A stretch of 64,000 nucleotides of DNA, from positions 62,001 to 126,000 of the forward strand of contig CACLDE010000001.1 of NCBI GenBank assembly GCA_902605645.1, given 5' to 3'. The position numbers and the translations under genes were made by a program. The notes beneath the pieces are model-generated. The model did not search any database. It was not told the origin of the DNA and saw nothing but the letters and a program-made list of their open reading frames with translations. The DNA is from an uncultured Pelagibacteraceae bacterium (GTDB lineage: Bacteria; Pseudomonadota; Alphaproteobacteria; Pelagibacterales; Pelagibacteraceae). Of this stretch, positions 21,989 through 30,850 are shown one piece after another (position 1 is the first letter of the stretch; each line of letters starts with the position of its first letter).

Positions 21989-23731
21989 ATGAAATTTGAA
22001 GAATTGAAAATTATCTTAAAAAGACTTTATAGGGAGCACATAAATAGATATCTGAATAGAATTTTTTTATCACTATTTTTATCTTTAATTGTCTCTATTA
22101 GTACTTCAGCTATTGCCTGGTTGCTTGACCCAGCCGTGAAGAAGATATTTATTGAAAATAACCAAACTTATGCTTGGGTAATTCCTTTGGCAATAATAAT
22201 TGCATTTTCTTCTAAGGGTATTTGTTTATACATAGCTAGAATACTATTGATTAAAACTGGCCAGGAAATATCTGGCGAACTTCAAACTAAAGTTGCTAAA
22301 TATATTTTAAATACTGATATAGCTACAATTGAAAAAAAACATTCGGGTAAATTTATTGCAAATATAAACTTTGATGCAGGGCAAGTAAATTCTTTATGTA
22401 GCACTGGCATACTTAATTCTATGAAAGACTCTATGACATTAATCGCTTTAGTTGGTGTAATGTTTTACCAAAATTGGAAGCTCACCTTATTTGCTTTAAT
22501 AATGATGCCTTTAGCAGCAGGACTATCTAAGTCTTTAGGTAAAAGAATAGGTAAAGCTGTTTCTGAAGCAGGTGAAATTTCAGGAATACTTACATCTCAT
22601 TTATCTGAAATTTTAAAAGCATCTAAAATGATAAGAATTTATCAAAAAGAAGATTTTGAATATCAAAAATCAAAAGAAATTATTTTTCAAATGGTAAACA
22701 AAGCGGCTAAAATAGCTTCGATCATTGTGAGAGCGACACCATTAATGGAAATATTAACAGGATTTATGATTGCAGGATTTATTTACTTTTCTGGTGCATT
22801 AATTTCTTCAGGAGAACTACAAGTTAATCAATTTTTCTCATTTTTAGCAGCTATGATGTTAGCCTATCAACCTATTAGGTCACTAGCTACGATTAATATG
22901 GTTGTTTTTTCAGGTGCCGCTGGTGCTAAGAGAATTTATAATGTAATAGACCAACCAATTAAAATAGGTAACGATCAAAGTCTCCCAGATTTTAAGCCCT
23001 CTGCAGGTAATATTAAGTTTTCTAATGTAAGTTTTAAATATGAAAACTCTAATGATAAAGCTATTAGCAATATAAATTTAGATATAAAAGGTGGAACCAT
23101 TGCCGCTTTTGTTGGGCACAGCGGCGCAGGGAAAAGCACAATAATAAATTTGCTACCAAGATTTTATGACCCTCAAAGTGGCGAAATATTTATTGACCAG
23201 CAGAATACTAAGTCTGTAAATTTAAATTCCTTAAGAAGGACTATTTCTTTAGTTAGTCAAGACGTTATTCTTTTTGATAGTACTGTAAAGGAAAACATTT
23301 TATATGCTAATAAAGGTGCCTCGGAAGAGGAGTTTTTAGATTCTTGTAAATTTGCTGCTGCAGAGGAATTCATACAGAACTTGCCACAGAAGTATGACAC
23401 TTTAATTGGAGAAAACGGGATTAGACTTTCCGGGGGACAAAAACAAAGATTATCAATAGCTAGAGCAATTCTTAAAAAGTCTCCTATAATTCTACTAGAT
23501 GAGGCTACTTCATCTTTAGACACAGAGTCAGAGGAAGTAGTTCAAAGCGCCATCAAAAACTTAACTAAGAATAAAACAACTCTCGTAATAGCTCATAGGT
23601 TATCAACTATACACAATGCTGATAAAATTTTTGTTATAAAAAATGGAAAAGTAATAGACTCTGGAAGTCATGAGGAACTTATCAAAAACTGTGATTACTA
23701 TAAATTATTGTACGAAAAACAATTGAAATAA
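21989..23731 (+). CDS. msbA: ABC transporter, MsbA-type lipid A/multidrug exporter
   Basis: TM domain plus GHSGAGKSTIINLLPRFYDP, LSGGQKQRLSIARAILK; next to LPS genes. Confidence 0.9.
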   Translation: MKFEELKIILKRLYREHINRYLNRIFLSLFLSLIVSISTSAIAWLLDPAVKKIFIENNQTYAWVIPLAIIIAFSSKGICLYIARILLIKTGQEISGELQTKVAKYILNTDIATIEKKHSGKFIANINFDAGQVNSLCSTGILNSMKDSMTLIALVGVMFYQNWKLTLFALIMMPLAAGLSKSLGKRIGKAVSEAGEISGILTSHLSEILKASKMIRIYQKEDFEYQKSKEIIFQMVNKAAKIASIIVRATPLMEILTGFMIAGFIYFSGALISSGELQVNQFFSFLAAMMLAYQPIRSLATINMVVFSGAAGAKRIYNVIDQPIKIGNDQSLPDFKPSAGNIKFSNVSFKYENSNDKAISNINLDIKGGTIAAFVGHSGAGKSTIINLLPRFYDPQSGEIFIDQQNTKSVNLNSLRRTISLVSQDVILFDSTVKENILYANKGASEEEFLDSCKFAAAEEFIQNLPQKYDTLIGENGIRLSGGQKQRLSIARAILKKSPIILLDEATSSLDTESEEVVQSAIKNLTKNKTTLVIAHRLSTIHNADKIFVIKNGKVIDSGSHEELIKNCDYYKLLYEKQLK

Positions 23732-23737
23732 AAGTTT

Positions 23738-25009
23738 ATGATTTCTTTATATAGATTTTTAACTTTTTTTTTATTTCCGATATTTTTGATAATTATCTAT
23801 TTAAGGCGATTGATAAACAAAGAAGATAAAATAAGGTATAAAGAAAAATTAACAATTAATGAAAGTAATTTTCCAAAAAATAAAAAAATTTTTTGGATAC
23901 ATGCTGCTAGCATTGGTGAAACCAATAGTGTTATTCCTTTTATTCAAGAGTTAAATAATAATCATAAAGATATATTTGTTTTATTTACCTCAACGACTTT
24001 GAGCTCTAGTGAGCTTATTAAAAAAAAAAAATTAATCCAGAGTAATTTCCGACACCGATTTTTTCCCCTTGATAATCAATTTTTAGTAAAAAAATTTCTA
24101 AGTTATTGGAAACCAAATTTAATAATTTTTATAGATTCTGAAGTTTGGCCAAACTATTTACTTGAAATATCAAAAAGGAGGATACCTTTAATTTTACTTA
24201 ATGGAAGGATTACAATGAAAACATTTAAACGCTGGAAATTATTCCCTAATCTATCAAAAGAATTATTCGGTCTATATGATTTGTGTTTATCTTCAAGTAA
24301 AGAGTCCGAAAATAATTTAAAGTCTTTGGGTGCAAAAAATGTAAAATTCATTGGAAATCTAAAATTTTGTCCTTCAGTAAAAGTTGAAAATAATAATAAT
24401 AATTTAACTTATCTATTTAAAGATTTTTTCATTTGGTGTGCAGCCAGCACTCACCCAGGTGAAGAAGAAATAATTTTAAAAACACATGATTTATTGAAAA
24501 AAAGGGGTATTAAATTAGTGACTATTATAATTCCCCGCCATATTAAAAGATCAAAAGAAATTTTAACAAACTGCAAAAATTTAGATCTTAATAGTCAAGT
24601 TGTTAATAATTATGACGAGATTTCAAAAAATTCTGAGATCCTAATTATAAATTCTATAGGTGAAATAACTAAATATTTTTATAATTGCAAAAGTGTTTTT
24701 ATGGGAAAATCATTCTCAAAAAAATTAATTAAAGTTGGTGGCCAAAATCCTATTGAACCAGCAAAATGTGGTTGTAAAATATATCATGGCCCATATGTTT
24801 CTAACTTTAAGGAAATTTATGATTTTTTAAATAAAAAGGAGATCGCCTATAAGATTAACAACGAGACTGAGTTGTCTGAAAACCTAATTAGAGACTTTAA
24901 AAATAATTTGAGTACTAATGAAAAAAATATAGAAGAACTAAATAATTATGGTGAAAAAATTTTAACTCTCACCACCAAAGAAATTTTAAAATTGCAAAAT
25001 GAAATTTAA
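23738..25009 (+). CDS. waaA: 3-deoxy-D-manno-octulosonic acid transferase
   Basis: WIHAASIGE; ASTHPGEEEIIL; GGQNPIEPA. Confidence 0.93.
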   Translation: MISLYRFLTFFLFPIFLIIIYLRRLINKEDKIRYKEKLTINESNFPKNKKIFWIHAASIGETNSVIPFIQELNNNHKDIFVLFTSTTLSSSELIKKKKLIQSNFRHRFFPLDNQFLVKKFLSYWKPNLIIFIDSEVWPNYLLEISKRRIPLILLNGRITMKTFKRWKLFPNLSKELFGLYDLCLSSSKESENNLKSLGAKNVKFIGNLKFCPSVKVENNNNNLTYLFKDFFIWCAASTHPGEEEIILKTHDLLKKRGIKLVTIIIPRHIKRSKEILTNCKNLDLNSQVVNNYDEISKNSEILIINSIGEITKYFYNCKSVFMGKSFSKKLIKVGGQNPIEPAKCGCKIYHGPYVSNFKEIYDFLNKKEIAYKINNETELSENLIRDFKNNLSTNEKNIEELNNYGEKILTLTTKEILKLQNEI

Positions 25010-25925
25010 AAAACCAAACTTTTGGAAAGACATAAATCCAATCTCACTATTTCTTTTACCATTTTCTTTAATTACTTTTTTATTCAATTATTTAAAATCA
25101 ATTTTAATAACTAAGAATAGATATGAAATTCCAATAATTTGTGTTGGAAATATTTTTATTGGCGGAACAGGTAAAACCCCTTTAAGTATTTTTATTTATA
25201 ACTTACTTGAAAAGAAAAAATTTAAGCCTGCAATAGTAAGGAAATACTATTCTTCACATCTGGACGAAATAAGTTTTACAAAAAATAAAGTAAAACAATT
25301 TTTTTGTGATAAAAAAAGAATTTCATCAATTTTAAGTGCGCAACAAAAAAATAACAATGTCATAATAATGGATGATGGATTACAGGATCTCTCTATTCAA
25401 AAAGATTTAAATATTGTCTGTTTTAACAGCATGGATTTAGTCGGTAATGGCTTGCTGTTGCCAGCAGGTCCGCTAAGAGATCAATTAAATAAATTAAGGA
25501 TTTGTCAAATAGTAGTCATAAATGGAATTAGGAATATCAATTTTGAAAAAAAATTGAGACTAATAAATAATGATATAAAAATATACCAATCAAAATATGA
25601 AATTAAAAATGCAAAAAAGTATAAAGGAGAAAAAATACTTGCTTTTGCAGGAATTGGAAATCCTGAAAATTTCTTCGCGCTTTTAAAAAGCCATGGATTT
25701 AAAGTAAATGACAAAATTTCGTTTCCAGATCATTATCAATATACTAAGAGTGAGATAAAAGATATTATAATTAGAGCCAATGAAAAAAAGTTAAAAATAA
25801 TTACTACAGAAAAAGATTATTTTAGAATTAAACATTTAGGATTTAAAAAAATAGAACGTATTGTTGTAGGTTTAAAAATTGTAAATTATCAAAGTTTTGA
25901 AAAAGAGGTGTTAAAAGTTTTATGA
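24999..25925 (+). CDS. lpxK: Tetraacyldisaccharide 4'-kinase
   Basis: CVGNIFIGGTGKTPL; IMDDGLQDLSIQKDLNIV; FPDHYQYT. Confidence 0.95.
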   Translation: MKFKKPNFWKDINPISLFLLPFSLITFLFNYLKSILITKNRYEIPIICVGNIFIGGTGKTPLSIFIYNLLEKKKFKPAIVRKYYSSHLDEISFTKNKVKQFFCDKKRISSILSAQQKNNNVIIMDDGLQDLSIQKDLNIVCFNSMDLVGNGLLLPAGPLRDQLNKLRICQIVVINGIRNINFEKKLRLINNDIKIYQSKYEIKNAKKYKGEKILAFAGIGNPENFFALLKSHGFKVNDKISFPDHYQYTKSEIKDIIIRANEKKLKIITTEKDYFRIKHLGFKKIERIVVGLKIVNYQSFEKEVLKVL

Positions 25926-26785
25926 AAAAAAAAATTTTTTATTTTTTTCAATCAATAGTGATTTACGTATTTTTTTTTATTTCAAAGATTATTGGATTAA
26001 ATTTAAGTAGGAAGTTATTTTCATTTATCTTTATTAAAATTGGCAATTTTTTCAAATCAAAGAAAATTATTCTTGAAAATTTAGATAGAATCAAACCTGA
26101 TCTAACTATTTTAGATAAAGACCTTTTAATAAAAAAAATGTGGTCTAATTATGGAAAAACATTTATTGAATATGTTCATTTAAATACATTTAAAAAAAAT
26201 TCAAATCATATTAAAATTAAAAATAAACAAATTCTTGACGAAATATTAAAAAAAAATAAACCTGTAGTTTTTATTTCTGGTCATTTCGCTAATTACGAAT
26301 TGATGTCTATGGAATTAACAAAAGCAAAAATAAAGTTGGCCACAATATATAGACCGTTGAATAATTTTTTTTTAAATCCTTTTATGGAATTTCTTAGAAA
26401 ATCATACGTGTGTGAAAATCAAATTAAAAAGGGTTTAAGTGGGGTTAAAGAAGCTCTAGAATTTATGAAAAAAGGTTATAGTATTGCTTTAATGGTTGAT
26501 CAGAGAGTAAGTGAAGGATCTAAAATTAAATTTTTTAATAATGATGCTTATACAACTACTCTACCTGCACAATTATCCTCTCGTTTTAATTGTGAAATAG
26601 TGCCGATTTATATTTTAAGAAGCCTAGATGATAAATTTGAAATGGAAATTTTAAATCCTATCGAATTTGATGAGAACACTGAAGGTAACAAAGAGTTAAT
26701 GACAAAAAAGATCAGCAATACTGTCGAAGAGCTTATCTTGAGGGACCCGAGTCAATGGATATTAACACATAATAGGTGGAAATAG
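25922..26785 (+). CDS. Lipid A biosynthesis acyltransferase (LpxL/HtrB family)
   Basis: FISGHFANYELM; IYRPLNN; MVDQRVSEGSKIKFF; C-terminal PSQWILTHNRWK. Confidence 0.92.
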   Translation: MKKKIFYFFQSIVIYVFFFISKIIGLNLSRKLFSFIFIKIGNFFKSKKIILENLDRIKPDLTILDKDLLIKKMWSNYGKTFIEYVHLNTFKKNSNHIKIKNKQILDEILKKNKPVVFISGHFANYELMSMELTKAKIKLATIYRPLNNFFLNPFMEFLRKSYVCENQIKKGLSGVKEALEFMKKGYSIALMVDQRVSEGSKIKFFNNDAYTTTLPAQLSSRFNCEIVPIYILRSLDDKFEMEILNPIEFDENTEGNKELMTKKISNTVEELILRDPSQWILTHNRWK

Positions 26786-26802
26786 CTTTTGGCATTATTT
26801 TA

Positions 26803-26994
26803 TTATTTTGATTTTTCGAATTTTTGCTTTACCTCAACAGGTGAGAAGTATGCTTCTTGGAGTTCAACATTCCAATAATTTAAATTTTCAAGTGGAATTT
26901 TTTTTTTGGAAACGGCACACTCTACATAATCACCTTTTTCAATAACTTCGAATCTATTGGCTAAATACTTTAACTTTGCTTTTATTCCACTCAT
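26803..26994 (-). CDS. DUF2093 family protein
   Basis: 63 aa; AKLKYLANRFEVIEKGDYVECAVSKKKIPLENLNYWNVELQEAYFSP. Confidence 0.8.
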   Translation of the reverse strand: MSGIKAKLKYLANRFEVIEKGDYVECAVSKKKIPLENLNYWNVELQEAYFSPVEVKQKFEKSK

Positions 26995-27025
26995 AATTTA
27001 AGTATTATATAACAATTCTTTTAAT

Positions 27026-28291
27026 ATGAATATTGCTTTAATTGGTAGTGGAGGTCGAGAACACGCTTTATGTAGAAAGCTAATGGTTTCTAAAAAGATC
27101 AATAACGTCTTTTGTATACCAGGTAATGCTGGCACTGCTAAGATAGCAACTAACCTGAACATAAATTTTTTAAATTTTAAATTATTACTTAAAAATCTTA
27201 AATACCACAAAATTAGATTAGTCGTAGTGGGACCGGAAGAACCATTAGTAAAAGGGATTGTAAATTTTTTGGAGAAAAATGAGATTAAAGTATTTGGTCC
27301 TAGTAAATTTGCTGCTCAACTTGAAGGGTCGAAATCATTTATGAAATTAATCTGTAAAAAATACAATATCCCAACAGCAAATTTTAAAATCTGCAAAAAT
27401 GAAAAAGAATTTAAAAACTCCATTAATAAATTTAATTTACCTATTGTTGTTAAGGCAGATGGTTTAGCTGCTGGAAAGGGTGTTGTGATATGTAAAACAA
27501 AAAAAAAAGCATTTAAAATTTCAAAACAAATATTTAAAGGTAAGTTTAAAAGTTCAAATAAAGTTGTTCTGGAAGAATTTTTAGAAGGGGAAGAGGCTAG
27601 TTATTTCTTAGTTGTAGATAAGAATAATTTTATTCAGTTTGGAACAGCTCAAGATCATAAAAAAGTTTTCGAAAAAGAAAAAGGACCAAATACAGGTGGT
27701 ATGGGTGCATATTCTCCTGCTCCAATTATTGATAATAGATTAGAAAAGAAAATTATTACGAGAATTGTAAGACCTACTTTGCAAGCGTTAAGAGATAAAA
27801 AAGAATTTTATAGAGGTTTTCTTTATGTTGGGTTGATGATCAAAAATAAAGATCCATATTTAATTGAATACAATGTCAGGATGGGAGATCCCGAATGTCA
27901 AGTAATCATGCCTCGACTAAAAACTGACTTATTAAAAGTAATTAACTATTCGTTAAAGAATAAATTAAAAAAATTAAAATTAGCTTGGGAAAAAAATAAA
28001 TGCATGACAATCGTTTTGTGCTCCAAAGGATATCCTGGAAATTATAAAAATGGAAAAGTAATTAAGATCAAAAGTATAAAAGATAATAAAAATTTGTTTA
28101 TTATACACGCTGGTACAATATTTAATAATGAAGAAATTGTTTCTAATGGTGGAAGAGTTTTAAATATTGTCTCTAAAGGTCAAGACTACAATCAAATTAG
28201 AAAAAAAATCATTAAATTAATTAAAAAAATTAATTGGAAAGATGGTTTTTATAGAAAAGATATTGGTTGGAGGGTTATAAAAAGATTATGA
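27026..28291 (+). CDS. purD: Phosphoribosylamine--glycine ligase
   Basis: IGSGGREHALCRK; VKADGLAAGKGV; GPNTGGMGAYSPAP; YNVRMGDPECQ. Confidence 0.97.
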   Translation: MNIALIGSGGREHALCRKLMVSKKINNVFCIPGNAGTAKIATNLNINFLNFKLLLKNLKYHKIRLVVVGPEEPLVKGIVNFLEKNEIKVFGPSKFAAQLEGSKSFMKLICKKYNIPTANFKICKNEKEFKNSINKFNLPIVVKADGLAAGKGVVICKTKKKAFKISKQIFKGKFKSSNKVVLEEFLEGEEASYFLVVDKNNFIQFGTAQDHKKVFEKEKGPNTGGMGAYSPAPIIDNRLEKKIITRIVRPTLQALRDKKEFYRGFLYVGLMIKNKDPYLIEYNVRMGDPECQVIMPRLKTDLLKVINYSLKNKLKKLKLAWEKNKCMTIVLCSKGYPGNYKNGKVIKIKSIKDNKNLFIIHAGTIFNNEEIVSNGGRVLNIVSKGQDYNQIRKKIIKLIKKINWKDGFYRKDIGWRVIKRL

Positions 28292-28848
28292 GAATAATAA
28301 GTGGAAAATTTAAAGGAAAGAAAATATCATTTGTTAATTCAACAAATACTCGTCCTCTTAGAGATTACGTAAAAGAGAATATATTTAACATTATTGATCA
28401 TGGAAAAAAAACCAAATTAAATTTACAAAAAACAAATATTTTAGATTTGTACTCTGGTGTAGGATCATTTGGTATTGAGTGTTTATCAAGATATTTGTGT
28501 AATGTTGTTTTTGTAGAGAGAGATCCTTTAGCCTCTTCAACTTTGAAAAAAAATGTTTCTGATTTAAAAGTGACAAATAGAGCTAAAATAATATCACAAG
28601 ATACAAAAAATTATATCGAAAAATTAAATAATAAAGATAAATTTGATTTAATATTTTTAGATCCGCCTTATAAAGATTTTTCTTTTATTAAAAATATTAT
28701 TCTTATTAAAGAAAAAAAGATATTTAATAAATATCATAAGATAATTATTCATCGTGAAAGTAATTGTAAAGAAACATTAGGTGATTATTTAAATATAGAC
28801 CTAGAAAAAAATTATGGGAGATCCAAAATTATTTTTGGAACTTTTTAA
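28288..28848 (+). CDS. rsmD: 16S rRNA m2G966 methyltransferase
   Basis: MRIISGKFKGKKISF start (internal to track ORF), TRPLRDYVKENIFNI, LDLYSGVGSFGIECLSR, LIFLDPPY. Confidence 0.94.
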   Translation: MRIISGKFKGKKISFVNSTNTRPLRDYVKENIFNIIDHGKKTKLNLQKTNILDLYSGVGSFGIECLSRYLCNVVFVERDPLASSTLKKNVSDLKVTNRAKIISQDTKNYIEKLNNKDKFDLIFLDPPYKDFSFIKNIILIKEKKIFNKYHKIIIHRESNCKETLGDYLNIDLEKNYGRSKIIFGTF

Positions 28849-30052
28849 ATAAGTTTTGTTTTGTAAGTATTTTTAGTTGCTCTACCGCAGGCTGGTCAAA
28901 TGGGTTAATATTTAAAACTTCACCCACAAATACAGTTTCTAAAATAAAATAAGAAAATAGTTCACCAATTGTTTCCTCATCTCTTTTTGTTATTTCTATA
29001 GATAGGAAAGGAATTTTTTTGTTTTTAAATAATGCAATCATTGCATTTTTTTGATTATCAAGAAGTTCATTCATACTTTTATTATTTAAAGCGTCTTCAA
29101 AAAGTTCTTTGTTTTTATTTGTTTTTTTTTTGTTTTTTAAGGAAAAAATATAAAAAAAATTATCTTTAGGTCCATCTAAATAAAGCTGAAGAAGACTATG
29201 ATGATCTCTTGGTCCAACAGAAATTGAGGGCAATTTTCCTTTACCTTTTTTCCCTAAGCTTTCTGCAATTAACTGTTGGCACCATAGCATAAAATATTCT
29301 AATTCTTTTGAGTAATTTAATAGAATCAAAGAATTTATTTTTTTTGAATTATATATTTTTAATAAATTAATTAAATTTTTGATTAATATAGTTTTTTTTG
29401 CATAAAGAAATTTTAAAATATTTTTTTTTAATTTTACTATATTGATATCCGACAAAAAACAAGGAACCAATGCTGTTTCTGAGAAAACAGAATATCTACC
29501 ACCGATATATTTTCGATGGAAAATAATCTTTATCTTAAGTTTTTGAGCAAAGGAGCTTAGAAAACTTCTTTTATTTTCAGTAATTATAAGAGAGTTTTTT
29601 TGATTAAAGTTTGCTTTATTTTTTAGAGAATTTATAACAGATAAAACTTCAAGAGTATTTCCAGATTTTGATATTATTATAAACAAAGAATTTTCTAAAT
29701 TTTTTATTTTGTTTAATTTATTTATTTGATTGACTTCAAGATTATTTACAAAAATTAATTCCTTTTTTGTTTTTTTTTTCAAAAAAAAATTTATTGCTTG
29801 TGCTCCTAATATTGATCCACCTAAACCAATAGTTATTATTCTTTTGAATTTTTTATATCTTGTCAATTCATTTAAATTAAAATTCAATTTAAATTCTCTA
29901 GAAAAAGAATTAAATATATTTTGATCTTTTTTAATATTATCTTTCGTTTTTTCAATTAAGTAGTTTAAGAATTTTTTATTTTGATTTTTAAAATTTTTAA
30001 ATTTATCAACTGGTACGAAACTCTCAAAATAAATATTTTTATATATGGACAT
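28829..30052 (-). CDS. pgi: Glucose-6-phosphate isomerase
   Basis: TIGLGGSILGAQA; ISKSGNTLEVLS; FDQPAVEQLK. Confidence 0.94.
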   Translation of the reverse strand: MSIYKNIYFESFVPVDKFKNFKNQNKKFLNYLIEKTKDNIKKDQNIFNSFSREFKLNFNLNELTRYKKFKRIITIGLGGSILGAQAINFFLKKKTKKELIFVNNLEVNQINKLNKIKNLENSLFIIISKSGNTLEVLSVINSLKNKANFNQKNSLIITENKRSFLSSFAQKLKIKIIFHRKYIGGRYSVFSETALVPCFLSDINIVKLKKNILKFLYAKKTILIKNLINLLKIYNSKKINSLILLNYSKELEYFMLWCQQLIAESLGKKGKGKLPSISVGPRDHHSLLQLYLDGPKDNFFYIFSLKNKKKTNKNKELFEDALNNKSMNELLDNQKNAMIALFKNKKIPFLSIEITKRDEETIGELFSYFILETVFVGEVLNINPFDQPAVEQLKILTKQNLFKKFQK

Positions 30053-30342
30053 TAGTTCCTTTTCATTTCTTCAAGAAAAATATTTTCTAACTCTGATTTT
30101 TCCTCAGACTGACCGCCCTCACTAGCTTTCTCTAAAATATTTTCTTTTCTTTTTTTGGTTTCTTTTTTTGAACCTGGTTTTGGTAATTCACCCATTTTTG
30201 GTGGTAAAGACAATGGACCTCTTTTTTCAATTAAAAATTCATCTGTTGTTCGTGTTTTCTCATTTCTTAAAGCTTTGCCGGCTTCACTAAAAGTTCCGCA
30301 CGATACTAAAAAAATAAATAAGAGTAGATATTTAATTTTCAT
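30052..30342 (-). CDS. Lipoprotein, DUF3035/BamF-like
   Basis: Lipobox LVSC after MKIKYLLLFIF; DEFLIEKRGPLSLPPKMGELPKPG resembles the DEF-V--R-PL-lPP motif of DUF3035; start placed at internal Met. Confidence 0.75.
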   Translation of the reverse strand: MKIKYLLLFIFLVSCGTFSEAGKALRNEKTRTTDEFLIEKRGPLSLPPKMGELPKPGSKKETKKRKENILEKASEGGQSEEKSELENIFLEEMKRN

Positions 30343-30841
30343 TATTTTGTTTATACATAAGTTCATTTATTATCATGAATATAATACCTAATGTTATAAA
30401 AATGTCAGCAATGTTAAAAGTAAACCAATGAAAGTCTTGAATGTGGAAATCTAAAAAATCGGGCACAGCCTTATAAATAATTCTATCATAAAAATTTCCT
30501 ACCGCACCGCCTATTATAAATGAGAAAAATATCTTTTCACTAGTTTTAGATTTAAACATAAAATAAAACAAAACCATTATTATTACAAATATTAAACTTG
30601 ATAGCATGTTGTAATATATTCCAGCGTTTAGACTAAAAAAACCAAAACCTATTCCTGTATTAAAAACTAAATTTAAATTAAAATAATTATTAATAAATAA
30701 ATATTTTTCATTTTCTAAAAGGTCTATAATTAAGTTTTTTGAATATCTGTCTAAAATAAAAATAGTTGATATAATTATTAAAAAGTAAATGTTTTCTTTT
30801 ATTAATATTTTGCTTTTTATTTCATTTAAACTAGTCAGAAT
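30332..30841 (-). CDS. lspA: Lipoprotein signal peptidase (signal peptidase II)
   Basis: Frame open upstream of the track ORF (30607) to the ileS stop: ILTSLNEIKSKILIKENIYFLIIISTIFILDRYSKNLI...FNTGIGFGFFSLNAGIYYN-MLSS...GGAVGNFYDRIIY...FNIADIFI; start codon ambiguous (ATT/CTG). Confidence 0.88.
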   Translation of the reverse strand: MLTSLNEIKSKILIKENIYFLIIISTIFILDRYSKNLIIDLLENEKYLFINNYFNLNLVFNTGIGFGFFSLNAGIYYNMLSSLIFVIIMVLFYFMFKSKTSEKIFFSFIIGGAVGNFYDRIIYKAVPDFLDFHIQDFHWFTFNIADIFITLGIIFMIINELMYKQNNEN

Positions 30842-30850
30842 AATTATTAC

